Both the position numbers and the translations under genes were made by a program. Below are positions 15,328 through 24,838 of a stretch of 64,000 bases of DNA, one piece after another (within the stretch, counting starts at the first letter, position 1; the number at the start of each line of letters is the position of its first letter). The notes below the pieces were generated by a model. The model was not told the DNA's origin, ran no database searches, and was given only the letters and a program-made list of their open reading frames with translations. The stretch is from Bacteroidales bacterium (GTDB lineage Bacteria; Bacteroidota; Bacteroidia; Bacteroidales; Salinivirgaceae). Location of the stretch: positions 41,924 to 105,923 of the forward strand of contig JAAYQU010000010.1 of NCBI GenBank assembly GCA_012519055.1, read 5' to 3'.

Positions 15328-18276
15328 TTACCCCTTTTCTACTATTTCTATCTCCTCATCGGTTAAATCATATAGTTTATACACCATTTGGTCTATTTCG
15401 CGGTCGGTTGCAGAAATTTGTTCTGCGATAGTGGTAGCTTTCTCTTTTTCGGCGTGAAAGTAATCTTCCCACTCTGTCTCTTGTGCCAACGATAATTTAA
15501 CTTTTCTTTTACGTAGTTCATTAAGGAACTCGTTGAACGAAAGTGTATGCCACTCTTGCAGCCGATTAGGTATTTTGTCAATCTCAAAACGGCGTTCAAG
15601 CATACGTGTAAATTTTTGCAATATTTCTTGCAGAGACTTGTTTAACGAAAGCATTTGGTCGGCTTTGTCGATAAAGGGTTGTTGGTCAATGTCTTTATAT
15701 TTAAAAGGTGTTTTTTCACTTATAGGATTATAGAAGTGCATTGTTCTTATTGCCATTGCGAAGACAAAATGGAAAACATACCAGTTTATTAATTTAGAAT
15801 TAATTATGCACCATGTGAATTTATTAGAAATCTCTAACTCTGTGCTTAGCTGATTTACAGTATTAGCTATAGTAGTAACATTAATATGCTCCTTTGAGGG
15901 AATGCAAGCAGTTATTTTGATATGCTCAACAGGATACAATATGTGTGCAATAATATTTTGTACAATTAAAGTATTCTCCTTTATAAAAGCATTATCTGTT
16001 TGTACCCATTTTTTATCAATCTTGCCTTTGAATTTGTAAATTTCAAACCTATTAAATTCAGCACCTCCGATCATATTATAATCTCCGTAGCTTGTTATGT
16101 GTTTTTGGTTAGGTACTCCTGCGATATTTTTGTAAGCTGAATTCAAAGAAGTACTTGAATTTAACATTTTTTTAGCAATACTTAATGTCTTAGATGTTTC
16201 TCTTGCTGGTAAAAAATTGAAAATTTCTACATACTTGTTATCAACAAAATCTAACTCTTGTATTGTATTTTCAAATCTAAAGCCAGTTTTGTATTCCTTA
16301 GAATAACAATGAGATAAAGCAAAAATAACCTGTTCTAATAATACTTCATTCCATACTTTACCACAATCAATAACCATATACAAGTGTTTGTATATTTCAT
16401 ATCTGATTACATCCCAATTTGAAGCATACAATAAAGATTTAGGGACAATGTACGACAGAACCCCTTTCGTGTTAATTAAAGATTTCCCTATTTTAATAAA
16501 TAAAATTGCTGTATCGTTTGATGCTATACCATATTTGTCCAAGTATCTTCTTTCCTTTTCTTCTAATTCTCTCCCTCTTACATACGGCGGATTTCCAATC
16601 ACCACATCAAACCCTCCTTCAGCAAATACTTGTGGAAATTCGGCTTCCCAATTAAACGCTTTATCTCCTGCTACTTCGGGGTCGTCAATCAGTGAATTTC
16701 CACATTTAATATTGTCGTTAAGGTCGTTTAATTTTCTTTGCGGGCGTGCAGTGCGTAACCATAGAGAAAGTTTGGCAATTTCAACACTCTCTTCGTTTAA
16801 GTCAACGCCAAAAAGGTTGTTTTCTAAAATACTAATTTCAATATCTCCAAACACAATAGAAGCGCCGGTAACTTTGGCAATAAGTTCATCTATATAGCGG
16901 TGTTCTTTGATAAGAAAGTCGAGCGCTTGATTCAGAAACGCTCCCGAACCACATGCGGGATCGCAGATTGTAAGTTTCAATAACCAAGCGCGATACAACT
17001 CTAACTTATTGAGTAGAGTTTTTTTAGTTGAAGTGTTTCTTTTTCTGTCTGTGATGTAATCTTCTTCTACAATGCCCAACTCCTGTTTTTTCTCGTCACA
17101 CAATTTGCCAACTGTGTTTTCTACAATGTACTTGGTAATATATTTAGGAGTATAATATATTCCGTCTTTTTTGCGCTTTGTTTTGTTTTTATCAACCTCT
17201 TTTCCTTCGAGATTAGCTTTTATCTCCTCTATTTCGTTGAGTGAATGCTCAAAGATATGCCCCAAGATATTTACATCTACTTCGCTTGCATAGTCATAGT
17301 TGGATAGTTTTAACGTGTGTTCGTGTAACACAGCATCATCAATTATAATGGAATCGAGTATGGTGTCGGGTTTAAATAGTCCGCCGTTGTATGCATAAAC
17401 ATCGTCATTTTTGCCTTTATGTCCAGTGTTCATATATTTGAAGTACAACTTAAATCGGTCGTATAGAGGTATATATGCATCTAACTCTTGCAACTGTTTC
17501 CATTGGTGCAAAATTTTTCGCATAGAATTGGGAGGTAGCAGGTTTCTGTCTTCGGCAAAGAAAATAAATAGAAAGCGGTCTAACAGTTTTTGAGACTTCT
17601 TGAAAAGCTCTAACTCGTCATGTTCGGGATTTAGTTTTACAATATTGCGAAATAGCTCTTGTTTAAATTGTGAATAATCTTCGTACAACTTTTTAGTTAT
17701 CTCATCTTCCTGACTGATAGAGGCTGTTTTTATTTTTTTTGGTAAATCGTCGGCGATATTTTCATAAGCCAAGCATAACCATAATATTTTGAATTGTTCT
17801 TCAGTAAGCGCGAAAAGATTAAACTCTATGTGCTCAATGGCATTATCGATATAGAAACGAAGTTTCTCGAAATTAGAGATGATAACATATGTACAATCGG
17901 GTTGATTGTTTTTATATCCGAATGCTTGGTCTTCAACTTTATCGAGGTCGATGGTGTTTGTTCCTTTCAACTCTATTACAGCCTTTACTTTGTTGTTTAT
18001 GAGGATTGCCCCATCGGCTTTTTTTGAATCTTTTACGTTTTTGAATTCAGTAGTTAAGTTAAAGTTCTCTTGTGGATTGAGTTTATAACCAAGAACGTTT
18101 ACAAAAAGATCGTTTAAAAACCCTCCTTGATATTGCTCCTCATTGCTTTGTCGAATATTCTCCTGTATTTCAGGGTTATGAAATGTTTTTTTGAATACCT
18201 CATAATTTGTTAATATATTTTCACTATTAAGATTGCGGAGATATTTGTTTAATACAGTTTGTTGAAAAAAAGCCAT
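15328..18276 (-). CDS. Type IIG restriction-modification enzyme (endonuclease-methyltransferase fusion)
   Basis: A 982-residue single-chain R-M protein. The N-terminus carries a PD-(D/E)xK nuclease pattern: Asp88, then Glu102-Leu-Lys104 (AVIELKGT). A helical linker leads to an N6-adenine methyltransferase domain with motif X (YYTPKYITKYIV, 374-385), motif I DPACGSG (439-445) and the catalytic NPPY (562-565). The remaining ~350 residues should contain the target-recognition domain (TaqI/Eco57I-like). This is the usual architecture and length of type IIG/IIL enzymes, which cut and methylate with one polypeptide. The frame is intact. Target sequence cannot be predicted by eye. Confidence 0.9.
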   Translation of the reverse strand: MAFFQQTVLNKYLRNLNSENILTNYEVFKKTFHNPEIQENIRQSNEEQYQGGFLNDLFVNVLGYKLNPQENFNLTTEFKNVKDSKKADGAILINNKVKAVIELKGTNTIDLDKVEDQAFGYKNNQPDCTYVIISNFEKLRFYIDNAIEHIEFNLFALTEEQFKILWLCLAYENIADDLPKKIKTASISQEDEITKKLYEDYSQFKQELFRNIVKLNPEHDELELFKKSQKLLDRFLFIFFAEDRNLLPPNSMRKILHQWKQLQELDAYIPLYDRFKLYFKYMNTGHKGKNDDVYAYNGGLFKPDTILDSIIIDDAVLHEHTLKLSNYDYASEVDVNILGHIFEHSLNEIEEIKANLEGKEVDKNKTKRKKDGIYYTPKYITKYIVENTVGKLCDEKKQELGIVEEDYITDRKRNTSTKKTLLNKLELYRAWLLKLTICDPACGSGAFLNQALDFLIKEHRYIDELIAKVTGASIVFGDIEISILENNLFGVDLNEESVEIAKLSLWLRTARPQRKLNDLNDNIKCGNSLIDDPEVAGDKAFNWEAEFPQVFAEGGFDVVIGNPPYVRGRELEEKERRYLDKYGIASNDTAILFIKIGKSLINTKGVLSYIVPKSLLYASNWDVIRYEIYKHLYMVIDCGKVWNEVLLEQVIFALSHCYSKEYKTGFRFENTIQELDFVDNKYVEIFNFLPARETSKTLSIAKKMLNSSTSLNSAYKNIAGVPNQKHITSYGDYNMIGGAEFNRFEIYKFKGKIDKKWVQTDNAFIKENTLIVQNIIAHILYPVEHIKITACIPSKEHINVTTIANTVNQLSTELEISNKFTWCIINSKLINWYVFHFVFAMAIRTMHFYNPISEKTPFKYKDIDQQPFIDKADQMLSLNKSLQEILQKFTRMLERRFEIDKIPNRLQEWHTLSFNEFLNELRKRKVKLSLAQETEWEDYFHAEKEKATTIAEQISATDREIDQMVYKLYDLTDEEIEIVEKG

Positions 18277-18300
18277 TGGTTCGAATTATAATTGTTTATG

Positions 18301-18308
18301 CAAACCTA
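18301..18308 (-). promoter_or_regulatory. Putative -7 box (TAGGTTTG) of the R-M gene
   Basis: The minus strand reads TAGGTTTG, 25 bases upstream of the R-M start codon. No matching -33 TTTG was found. Confidence 0.38.
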
Positions 18309-18417
18309 CGAAAACATTTGCTAATATAGAGAGTTAAAGGTTATTTTTCATGCGCGTTTGTCCGATTATGATCTTCATTTATAGGGCATGACAATCAAAA
18401 AAAGTGTTTGCTTTATG

Positions 18418-19065
18418 TTAACTTTCATTGTTCGTTCGTTTTAGCGAATATACCGTTTTCGTGTCAACATTCTCATAATCAATCAGGTCAATGGTTAACA
18501 AATCGACAATAATATCTTCAGCATGTTTTAGGTTAATCGAGGCTTTTCGACAAAATTTAGATATAGTTATATGCTCGTGCTCTTTTAGATAGTCAATTAA
18601 AATATTGTGCTCCCTTTCTAACTCTATAAACATGCCGAGAGGCGATTTTTTCTTTCTCCACGATTTAACTAACAATTTATTTGCCAATATATTATTATCA
18701 TTTTGTCGAATATAAACCGTCCACTTTCCGTTTTCGTTTGGAGCAGAATAGGGTTTGTTGTTTCCCTTTTCAACAATCACTTCAACTACGGTCTTTCCCT
18801 CAACTATCCATGTTTTTGCCTTACATCTGATTTTTGGACGTGTGTACATTTGCATAGCGGCATCTATCATATGTAGCTCCTCTTCGCTTCGCACGCCGGC
18901 AATAACGCCGTTGTCTTTTACGCCTATTAGGAGACGTCCGCCATCTGTGTTAGCAAATGCAGTTAGCGAGCGAGCAATCTTTTTCGCATCTGTAATAGCA
19001 AACTTAAAATCTTGCTGCTGGTGCTCTCCCTCTTCTATTAGCTTATGTATGTAGTGTTTTTTCAC
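18418..19065 (-). CDS. AlbA_2 (Schlafen-type) ATP-binding domain protein
   Basis: A 215-residue protein beginning at a GTG codon. The first ~130 residues form an AlbA_2/Schlafen domain: EEGEHQQQDFKFAI, then ARSLTAFANTDGGRLLIGVKDNGVIAGV, its hallmark. The C-terminal ~75 residues look like a winged helix (EHEHITISKFCRKASINLKHAEDIIVDLLTIDLI). Proteins of this type are often transcriptional regulators or accessory proteins, and occur in defence contexts. It lies 141 bases upstream of the type IIG R-M gene on the same strand; a link to restriction is inference only. Confidence 0.85.
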   Translation of the reverse strand: MKKHYIHKLIEEGEHQQQDFKFAITDAKKIARSLTAFANTDGGRLLIGVKDNGVIAGVRSEEELHMIDAAMQMYTRPKIRCKAKTWIVEGKTVVEVIVEKGNNKPYSAPNENGKWTVYIRQNDNNILANKLLVKSWRKKKSPLGMFIELEREHNILIDYLKEHEHITISKFCRKASINLKHAEDIIVDLLTIDLIDYENVDTKTVYSLKRTNNES

Positions 19066-19110
19066 GTGTTTTTTAATTGTTGATAGCCACGTCTGCTCAT
19101 TCGTTTAATA

Positions 19111-19134
19111 AGAGACAGGGCATGCCCTGTCTCT
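19111..19134 (-). terminator. GTAGAGAC-type hairpin, terminator-like, copy 3
   Basis: A perfect 24-base palindrome (AGAGACAGGGCA and its complement). On the minus strand it comes about 18 bases after the U32 stop, directly behind a seven-base array, and is followed by TTATTAA. Confidence 0.62.
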
Positions 19135-19164
19135 ACTTGCAACTTTTACCTTTTACCTTTTAAC
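19135..19164 (-). repeat. Seven-base array (GTAAAAG type) at the U32 gene end
   Basis: On the minus strand the unit GTAAAAG is repeated, with one 6-base unit and a related GCAAGT unit, right across the U32 stop codon and up to the palindrome. Confidence 0.68.
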
Positions 19165-20973
19165 TCTATTGATATTCATCTGACACTTATTGCAATCAAA
19201 TTCCAATTTGTATTTTCGCTCTTTGTGCGTTAAAAATAGTGGAAATTTTGGTAAATCCTGTTTGTTAGTTTTTTTTAGGCACATTCCAAGTTCAAACATA
19301 ATGCAATATTTAGTTGTCATAACCGTATATTCGTCACTTTTGGGTTTCTCTACCTCAAAAGCATTTTCAACTACAGAAACGCCCCGTTTTTTATAAAATT
19401 GTTGCGCAAGACTGTTTGAGACGTTTTCTTGATAATCGACAGCTGATTTATAGAAATTAGATACTTTAATTTGTGTTACATCTCGATTTTCGAGATGCAA
19501 CGAGCGAATTTTATTCTCCAAATCAGTTGTTATTTCGCGCCTAATGCTGTTTATTGCCGATATGGGCACATGCGGAACCGTATCGCCCTCTATTTCAATA
19601 GACTGCAAAACAAAACATGTGTCGCCAAGTTTAGAGAGCTGAGTTTGCCACGCCTCTCGCGCTTTGGCTTGATTTTGAGCAACTTCGGTAAATGCAATCT
19701 CCTTTTCTACTTCAACATCGCCCGATTTTGCTATGACCGTAATTTTTTGCGCTGTGAAATTAACCTTTATATCACAGGGAATTTTTCTGCCATTGTTCGA
19801 CTTCTCAACCTGTTTAATAAATTCGTGGTCACGGTTTCTGTATATTTCGGTGCCTGTTTTTATTCCCTCGATATTTTGGGGCAGATAACCTTTCTCCGAT
19901 TTTCCTACTATTTGCGTTCCCAACAGTTCACCTTGATATTGGAAGCATATTCCATCGCCATTTACAAGTACGATGTTGGAATTAATTGAGAACCAGTTGT
20001 TTCCGTATTTAGTAACCTTGCCAATATATTTCCCCATCGATTTTGGGGAGATTTCATTTATCAACCCCTCGGTTCTGCCTTTGTAGAAGTAGGTTGAACT
20101 TCCGCGGTTAAAACTCTTTTCAGGGTCGGGGCTAAAACCTATTGTGCAGATACCTTTTGAAGCTCTTTGATAATCAGGGTTTTTGCTGATAAAACTGTTC
20201 AGCAAATTGCTGTAATGTGCAGTTATGTTTTTTACGTATATTGAATCTTTAAGTCTCCCCTCGATTTTAAATGAGGATATCCCCGCTTTTATTAAATCGC
20301 TCAGAATAAGGCTTGTATCCAAGTCGCTTAAAGAGAGCAGGTGACTGTTTTTCCTGATAACTTTCCCCTCTGAATCGATTAAATTGTACGCAAAACGACA
20401 CGGTTGTGCGCAATTACCCCTGTTGGCACTACGATTGCTCATATCGTAACTCATATAGCAATTGCCACTATATGAGACACATAGAGCCCCGTGGATAAAG
20501 GCTTCTAACTCTAAGGAGGTGTTGTTTTTAATTTCGGCAATCTCGGTCAGACTAAGCTCGCGTGCTAAAATCACCCTCGAAATACCTGTATTTTCCCAAA
20601 ATTTAATACGCTCAAAAGTTGCGTTGTTCGCTTGCGTACTCATATGAAAGCAGATAGGGGGCAAATCCATTTCCAAAATTCCTGTATCTTGGATAATTAT
20701 GGCATCGACACCTAAGTTCCATAAATCTATTAGTATGTCTCTTATCTGTTTTTCTTCATTGTCAAAAAAAATTGTATTAACGGTTACATATACCTTAACA
20801 TTAAATAGATGAGCATATTTAATTACCTTTTCGATATCGGCGAAATTGTTTGTTGCCTGTTCGCGAGCACCAAATTTTGTAGCACCCATATAGATAGCGT
20901 CAGCTCCATGATTTATGGCATCAATGGCTGTTGCTGCGTTTCGTGCAGGTGCTAATAGCTCGAGTTTTTTCAT
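19153..20973 (-). CDS. U32 family protein (RlhA-like, peptidase_U32 plus DUF3656)
   Basis: A 606-residue protein. The N-terminal half is a U32 TIM barrel (LELLAPARNAATAIDAINHGADAIYMG) with the family signature EAFIHGALCVSYSGNCYMS followed by NRGNCAQPCRF. The rest matches the longer U32/DUF3656 layout, and the C-terminus has another cysteine group (KYCIMFELGMC ... CNKC). Although named peptidases, well-studied U32 members (RlhA, TrhP) act in RNA hydroxylation with an iron-sulfur cluster, and the cysteines here suit a cluster. An RNA-modification role (23S rRNA C2501-type) is the best inference; the exact target is not shown. Confidence 0.85.
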   Translation of the reverse strand: MKKLELLAPARNAATAIDAINHGADAIYMGATKFGAREQATNNFADIEKVIKYAHLFNVKVYVTVNTIFFDNEEKQIRDILIDLWNLGVDAIIIQDTGILEMDLPPICFHMSTQANNATFERIKFWENTGISRVILARELSLTEIAEIKNNTSLELEAFIHGALCVSYSGNCYMSYDMSNRSANRGNCAQPCRFAYNLIDSEGKVIRKNSHLLSLSDLDTSLILSDLIKAGISSFKIEGRLKDSIYVKNITAHYSNLLNSFISKNPDYQRASKGICTIGFSPDPEKSFNRGSSTYFYKGRTEGLINEISPKSMGKYIGKVTKYGNNWFSINSNIVLVNGDGICFQYQGELLGTQIVGKSEKGYLPQNIEGIKTGTEIYRNRDHEFIKQVEKSNNGRKIPCDIKVNFTAQKITVIAKSGDVEVEKEIAFTEVAQNQAKAREAWQTQLSKLGDTCFVLQSIEIEGDTVPHVPISAINSIRREITTDLENKIRSLHLENRDVTQIKVSNFYKSAVDYQENVSNSLAQQFYKKRGVSVVENAFEVEKPKSDEYTVMTTKYCIMFELGMCLKKTNKQDLPKFPLFLTHKERKYKLEFDCNKCQMNINRVKR

Positions 20974-21015
20974 TAGTTAGTTGTTTTTGAAAACGTCTGA
21001 CTTAAAAAATTTTTT

Positions 21016-23247
21016 CTACTCCTCCTTTTCGTCAATAAAAAGAATCATTGGCTTGATATTGTGGCTCTTAATATATTTGCCGGTATATCTTTTGGGTTGC
21101 TTTGCAGATATCTGTTCTAATAATTTTATGAAATCAATTTTTTGAGCACCTGTAGTAAGAGAGTCTAAAGTTAGTGTTGAATCTGTTTCTATATTGTTAG
21201 AATATTGGACAAATGTGTATATCTCATGTTCTTTGTTTTCACTAAAATTGTGTTCAGGAATATCAATATCATTGGTTATTATGGCAACAGTTCCTTCGAT
21301 ATTAAGATTATTATTGACAGACGATAAAAATGATAAATTAAACCATGTTGATTTATTCGTTGTATCAGAATTCGTTGGTAGCCAATAGTTCCCATCTTTC
21401 CAAGTTATGCCCCTTCCGTTAAAACATAGAACAACGTTTTTGTAATTTTTTTCTTCTATAAGTTCATTTAAATCGAATAGCAGCAGACGTTCCAATGATT
21501 TTTTTGTTGTGTTTTTAAATTTACTTATATCAACGTTTGAACAACTTTCTAAGAACTCAACAAGGTTAATACACATACTATCTGAATTATACATCCCGTC
21601 AAATGAAAGTACAAGTATATCTTTTATTGGCAAAATTGTTTTTTCAATGTCCTCGGCGTAGGCTATATTAAATGTCTTAACAGACTGATTGTTAAACATA
21701 TCAGTTACTTCAACTATAATCTTATTGTCGGCAGGTATTGTAATAAGCGTATCAATAAAAACGGTTCTTTTATCAATGCCACTGTAAAGCTGTATGCTGT
21801 TGATTAAGACAGAGTTAATATAACTATTGTCGGCAACAAGAAGCTTGATATTAATATCATTTTTATCGGTTTTAATCCACGATGTTTCGAGAGAATCAAT
21901 TTTAGGTTTAAGTATAACAATTTCAGGTGCAATAGAGTCGTATAACGTTAATGTATAGTACGATATGCTGTTGTTATCATATATATCTACGGTTGATATG
22001 TAAACTGTATCGTTAGATGGATATGGTATTTTGGCATCGAAAGTTCTTGTATCGCTATTTAGAGCATTAATATCGTTTACAGTTAATTCGATAATTGAGG
22101 ATTTTTCATCGTAACTTCCTGTTATTCTGATAGAATCCTCTTTTTGTTTTACTCCCAAGTAGGTGTTCAAGTAAATTTCTGGTTTTGTGATAGTTAGAAC
22201 GGGTGGTTCTATCTCTTTACTTAGCAGTGAAACTATTTCTCGAGCTCTGTTTAGTTGCCAAGTAGGTGTTTTTTCTGTTTTAAGATTTAAAAAAGTGTGT
22301 AAATCTGTAAACACTTCATCTTCATTATTTAAACGCAGATTAACGATTGCTCTGTTAAATAGTGCGTCTGTGTTGTTGCTGTCGGTTTTTATAATATAAT
22401 CGTAATCATTGCACGCGTTGTTGAGTAATCCTATAAAACGATAAAACCGTGCCCGGCGCTCAATGAATTTTATGTCGTGTGTTAAATTGTATAGCGTGGT
22501 TGCTTCCGATACTGCATCATGCCACATATACCAAGACGTAAAGATTGACATTCTGATTTTCATCAACTCAGGATTGTTGAACAGCTCAATTCCTTCTGTA
22601 GCGACCTCCATGGCAGCATGTTCATTACCCGTTTGCAGTAGCAGATTGGCATAACTTATATAGGCATCGGGATTTGTTTTATCTTTTTCGATAGAGCTTC
22701 TGTAAAAAATCCCTGCATAGTCTGTCATTCCAAGAGAATCAGATGCTACGGCTTTGGCATAAATAAGTTTAGGGTTTTGATTATAATTTTGGTGATTTTC
22801 AGACAGCAGTAGTGCATCTTCAGCCTGCCCGACAGATGAGTATGTGAGCATTAGATAGTATATAGATAGTTGATTTGTAGAGTCTCTTTCGTAAGATTTC
22901 AGTAAATATGGCAAGCTCTCTTTATATCTGTGCTGTTCGTACAACAATCTTCCGGCAGCTAATCCCTCTTTTGATTTGTCGTTGGAGTATTTATAAGCTT
23001 TTATGTAATCATCTATGGCTTCGTCGTATTTTCCTTGCTTTTCATATATCTCTCCTCTGATGAAATAAGCTTCGTCTAACTGTTTGTTTACTTTTATAGC
23101 CTTGTTTATTTGTGCAATACCATTTTTATAATCGTTTGCAGCAATTGCTTCCTTGCCTTTGTCTAGAAGCTTATGCGAATAAAAACGACTTACGCAGGAG
23201 GTTAAGGCTATTAAAGCTAAAAACAGTAATGATAAATGCCTATTCAT
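21016..23247 (-). CDS. TPR lipoprotein with a degenerate caspase-like domain
   Basis: A 743-residue protein. A signal peptide ends at a lipobox (LALIALTSC, Cys18). TPR repeats run from about 30 to 340 (AYFIRGEIYEKQGKYDEAIDDYIKAY). Two Ig-like strand-rich segments follow (about 350-535). The last ~200 residues look like a C14 caspase fold: DILVLSFDG, NTTKKSLERLLL, then KNVVLCFNGRGITWKDGNYWLP where active enzymes have a GHG with the catalytic His. Here it is Gly611-Arg612-Gly613, and no Cys occurs at the usual DxC position (TND, 658-660). It is therefore probably a non-catalytic caspase-like binding module. The caspase assignment is by motif pattern only. Confidence 0.68.
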   Translation of the reverse strand: MNRHLSLLFLALIALTSCVSRFYSHKLLDKGKEAIAANDYKNGIAQINKAIKVNKQLDEAYFIRGEIYEKQGKYDEAIDDYIKAYKYSNDKSKEGLAAGRLLYEQHRYKESLPYLLKSYERDSTNQLSIYYLMLTYSSVGQAEDALLLSENHQNYNQNPKLIYAKAVASDSLGMTDYAGIFYRSSIEKDKTNPDAYISYANLLLQTGNEHAAMEVATEGIELFNNPELMKIRMSIFTSWYMWHDAVSEATTLYNLTHDIKFIERRARFYRFIGLLNNACNDYDYIIKTDSNNTDALFNRAIVNLRLNNEDEVFTDLHTFLNLKTEKTPTWQLNRAREIVSLLSKEIEPPVLTITKPEIYLNTYLGVKQKEDSIRITGSYDEKSSIIELTVNDINALNSDTRTFDAKIPYPSNDTVYISTVDIYDNNSISYYTLTLYDSIAPEIVILKPKIDSLETSWIKTDKNDINIKLLVADNSYINSVLINSIQLYSGIDKRTVFIDTLITIPADNKIIVEVTDMFNNQSVKTFNIAYAEDIEKTILPIKDILVLSFDGMYNSDSMCINLVEFLESCSNVDISKFKNTTKKSLERLLLFDLNELIEEKNYKNVVLCFNGRGITWKDGNYWLPTNSDTTNKSTWFNLSFLSSVNNNLNIEGTVAIITNDIDIPEHNFSENKEHEIYTFVQYSNNIETDSTLTLDSLTTGAQKIDFIKLLEQISAKQPKRYTGKYIKSHNIKPMILFIDEKEE

Positions 23248-23315
23248 TTATATACTTATTACGCTATTTTGCAAAATTGCATAAAAAAACAATACAAAGT
23301 TTCAGTCAAATAACA

Positions 23316-23350
23316 AATAAGGACACCCTTTTGCAAGTGATGTCCTTATT
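23316..23350 (-). terminator. Hairpin terminator after the C1 peptidase gene
   Basis: AATAAGGACA pairs with TGTCCTTATT (10 bp, 15-base loop). On the minus strand it is 67 bases after the C1 peptidase stop codon and is followed by the T-rich TGTTATTTG. Confidence 0.6.
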
Positions 23351-23417
23351 GTCTAACCAAAACCAAAATTGCTATGAAAAAGCTTCTTTAATTCTTTCCT
23401 TAATTCGCGCTTCCATT

Positions 23418-24593
23418 TTATTTAGGAAGTGCGTTTTTGTTAACCGCGATGGAGACAGTTTTAAATTTCACAAAAGCTTCTGAAGCGTATAAGTATCCAT
23501 CGTACTTATGATTTTCCGGACCCCAGCTGTTTTTTACTTTGTAATATTTTGTTCCATTTTGGTCTTTATATATACCTACAATATGCATGCCATGATCGTC
23601 GGTTGTTTTAAAATTATCGAAATCAATTTGTCTAATCTCTTGTGTAATATTTTTTTCAGGCACTGGGCTATCGAAGCTAAACATTTGTTTTTGACGCTCT
23701 TCTTCACTCATTGCTTCCCAGCGAAGTCTTTCACTTCCCGTTAATTCTTCTATTTCAGTTTCCGGAACAATGGCAAGACCGTTTTTCCAAGAGAAACCTT
23801 TTTCGCTTACGTCGGCTGCCCAGCTAATTCCGTATCCTTGTTCTATTGCGTTGTCAATAACTTTCATCATCTCATTCAAAGGTAGGTTTTGAAAACGTTT
23901 CCATGACCAATTGTCAGGAACTTCTAAAACGAACTCTTCATAAAATGGATGATGTGTGAAAGAAGTTATATAAACGTAATCGTCCGGATTAATGCCAATA
24001 TACCGATCTGCGTACTCTCTTGGTGTCATATTTTTACCATCGTATTCGAAAGTCTCGGGTACAACACCTAAGTATGCGTCAAGGATTGCGTTATATCCGG
24101 CTTTCCAAGCAGTTGATAATCCTCTGTTTGGATTTGAAATAATAGCATCAACGTATGCTTTTAAAACTTTGTCAAGTTCGCCGTGTACGTGTTTATCTGT
24201 TCCGTAATTTAATCCGGGATATGCCTCTTCGGGCATTGCACCATATTTCTTAATTATATCAAGTACGTCATTCAAAGCTCCTCCACCACTAAAATTGTTG
24301 CTACCGTGCATACGAACATAAAGGTCAGCCTTTTCTTCATAAACTTTTCGCACAACGTACATTTCGCTGATATCAATCAAACCTTTACCTGCCTTTAGAA
24401 CTTCACTTTCAACAAAAGAAGCAGTAGCAAAACTCCAACATGTGCCACTACGGTACTGGTTTTTTACGGGCGACACTTCAATCTCTTTAACTAAAGTAAA
24501 CTCATACCCCTTTTCTTTTTCTTTCGACTTTTCTTTTTTTGCAACTGTTACTAAAGGTACTGTCAGCAATAAGAGAATTATTAATCTTTTCAT
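23418..24593 (-). CDS. C1 family cysteine peptidase (PepC/bleomycin hydrolase-like)
   Basis: A 391-residue papain-fold protease with a signal peptide (MKRLIILLLLTVPLVTVA), so exported rather than cytosolic. The active-site set is complete: Gln46 and Cys52 in NQYRSGTCWSF, His334 in HGMHIVG, and Asn355 in KVKNSWG. The overall layout matches bacterial aminopeptidase C/bleomycin-hydrolase relatives of Bacteroidota. A hairpin terminator lies downstream at 23316-23350 and a TAATTTTG box is just upstream (24622-24629). Confidence 0.9.
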   Translation of the reverse strand: MKRLIILLLLTVPLVTVAKKEKSKEKEKGYEFTLVKEIEVSPVKNQYRSGTCWSFATASFVESEVLKAGKGLIDISEMYVVRKVYEEKADLYVRMHGSNNFSGGGALNDVLDIIKKYGAMPEEAYPGLNYGTDKHVHGELDKVLKAYVDAIISNPNRGLSTAWKAGYNAILDAYLGVVPETFEYDGKNMTPREYADRYIGINPDDYVYITSFTHHPFYEEFVLEVPDNWSWKRFQNLPLNEMMKVIDNAIEQGYGISWAADVSEKGFSWKNGLAIVPETEIEELTGSERLRWEAMSEEERQKQMFSFDSPVPEKNITQEIRQIDFDNFKTTDDHGMHIVGIYKDQNGTKYYKVKNSWGPENHKYDGYLYASEAFVKFKTVSIAVNKNALPK

Positions 24594-24621
24594 GGTTTTG
24601 GTTTTTTATCTAACTCAAATG

Positions 24622-24629
24622 CAAAATTA
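24622..24629 (-). promoter_or_regulatory. Putative -7 box (TAATTTTG) of the C1 peptidase gene
   Basis: The minus strand reads TAATTTTG 29 bases before the start codon. A TTTG lies upstream (24642-24645) but only 12 bases away, shorter than usual. Confidence 0.4.
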
Positions 24630-24809
24630 ACAATTTTTTAACAAATATGATAAAAAAATAATCCTCGGCAAAATAAGTTTTAATAAAATCATAATTGTTG
24701 TTGATAATCAGAGATTTGTGTAAAATAGGCCTACTGTTCTATATTAAACTAATAATTTTTGTCAAATCATGGCATAAATTATGAACACTTGGTTTAATAT
24801 TTTATTCAA

Positions 24810-24817
24810 TATATTTG
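24810..24817 (+). promoter_or_regulatory. Putative promoter (TATATTTG, with TTGG upstream)
   Basis: TATATTTG fits the TAnnTTTG -7 consensus, 22 bases before the ATG at 24839. TTGG at 24789-24792 lies 17 bases upstream as a candidate -33 element. Confidence 0.5.
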
Positions 24818-24838
24818 TAGTATATAAATTCGGGTCTA

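Noticed and set aside
18241..18300. GGTTCGAATTATA as part of a tRNA gene
   Set aside because: No acceptor stem or D-arm around it; it lies in the leader of the R-M gene.
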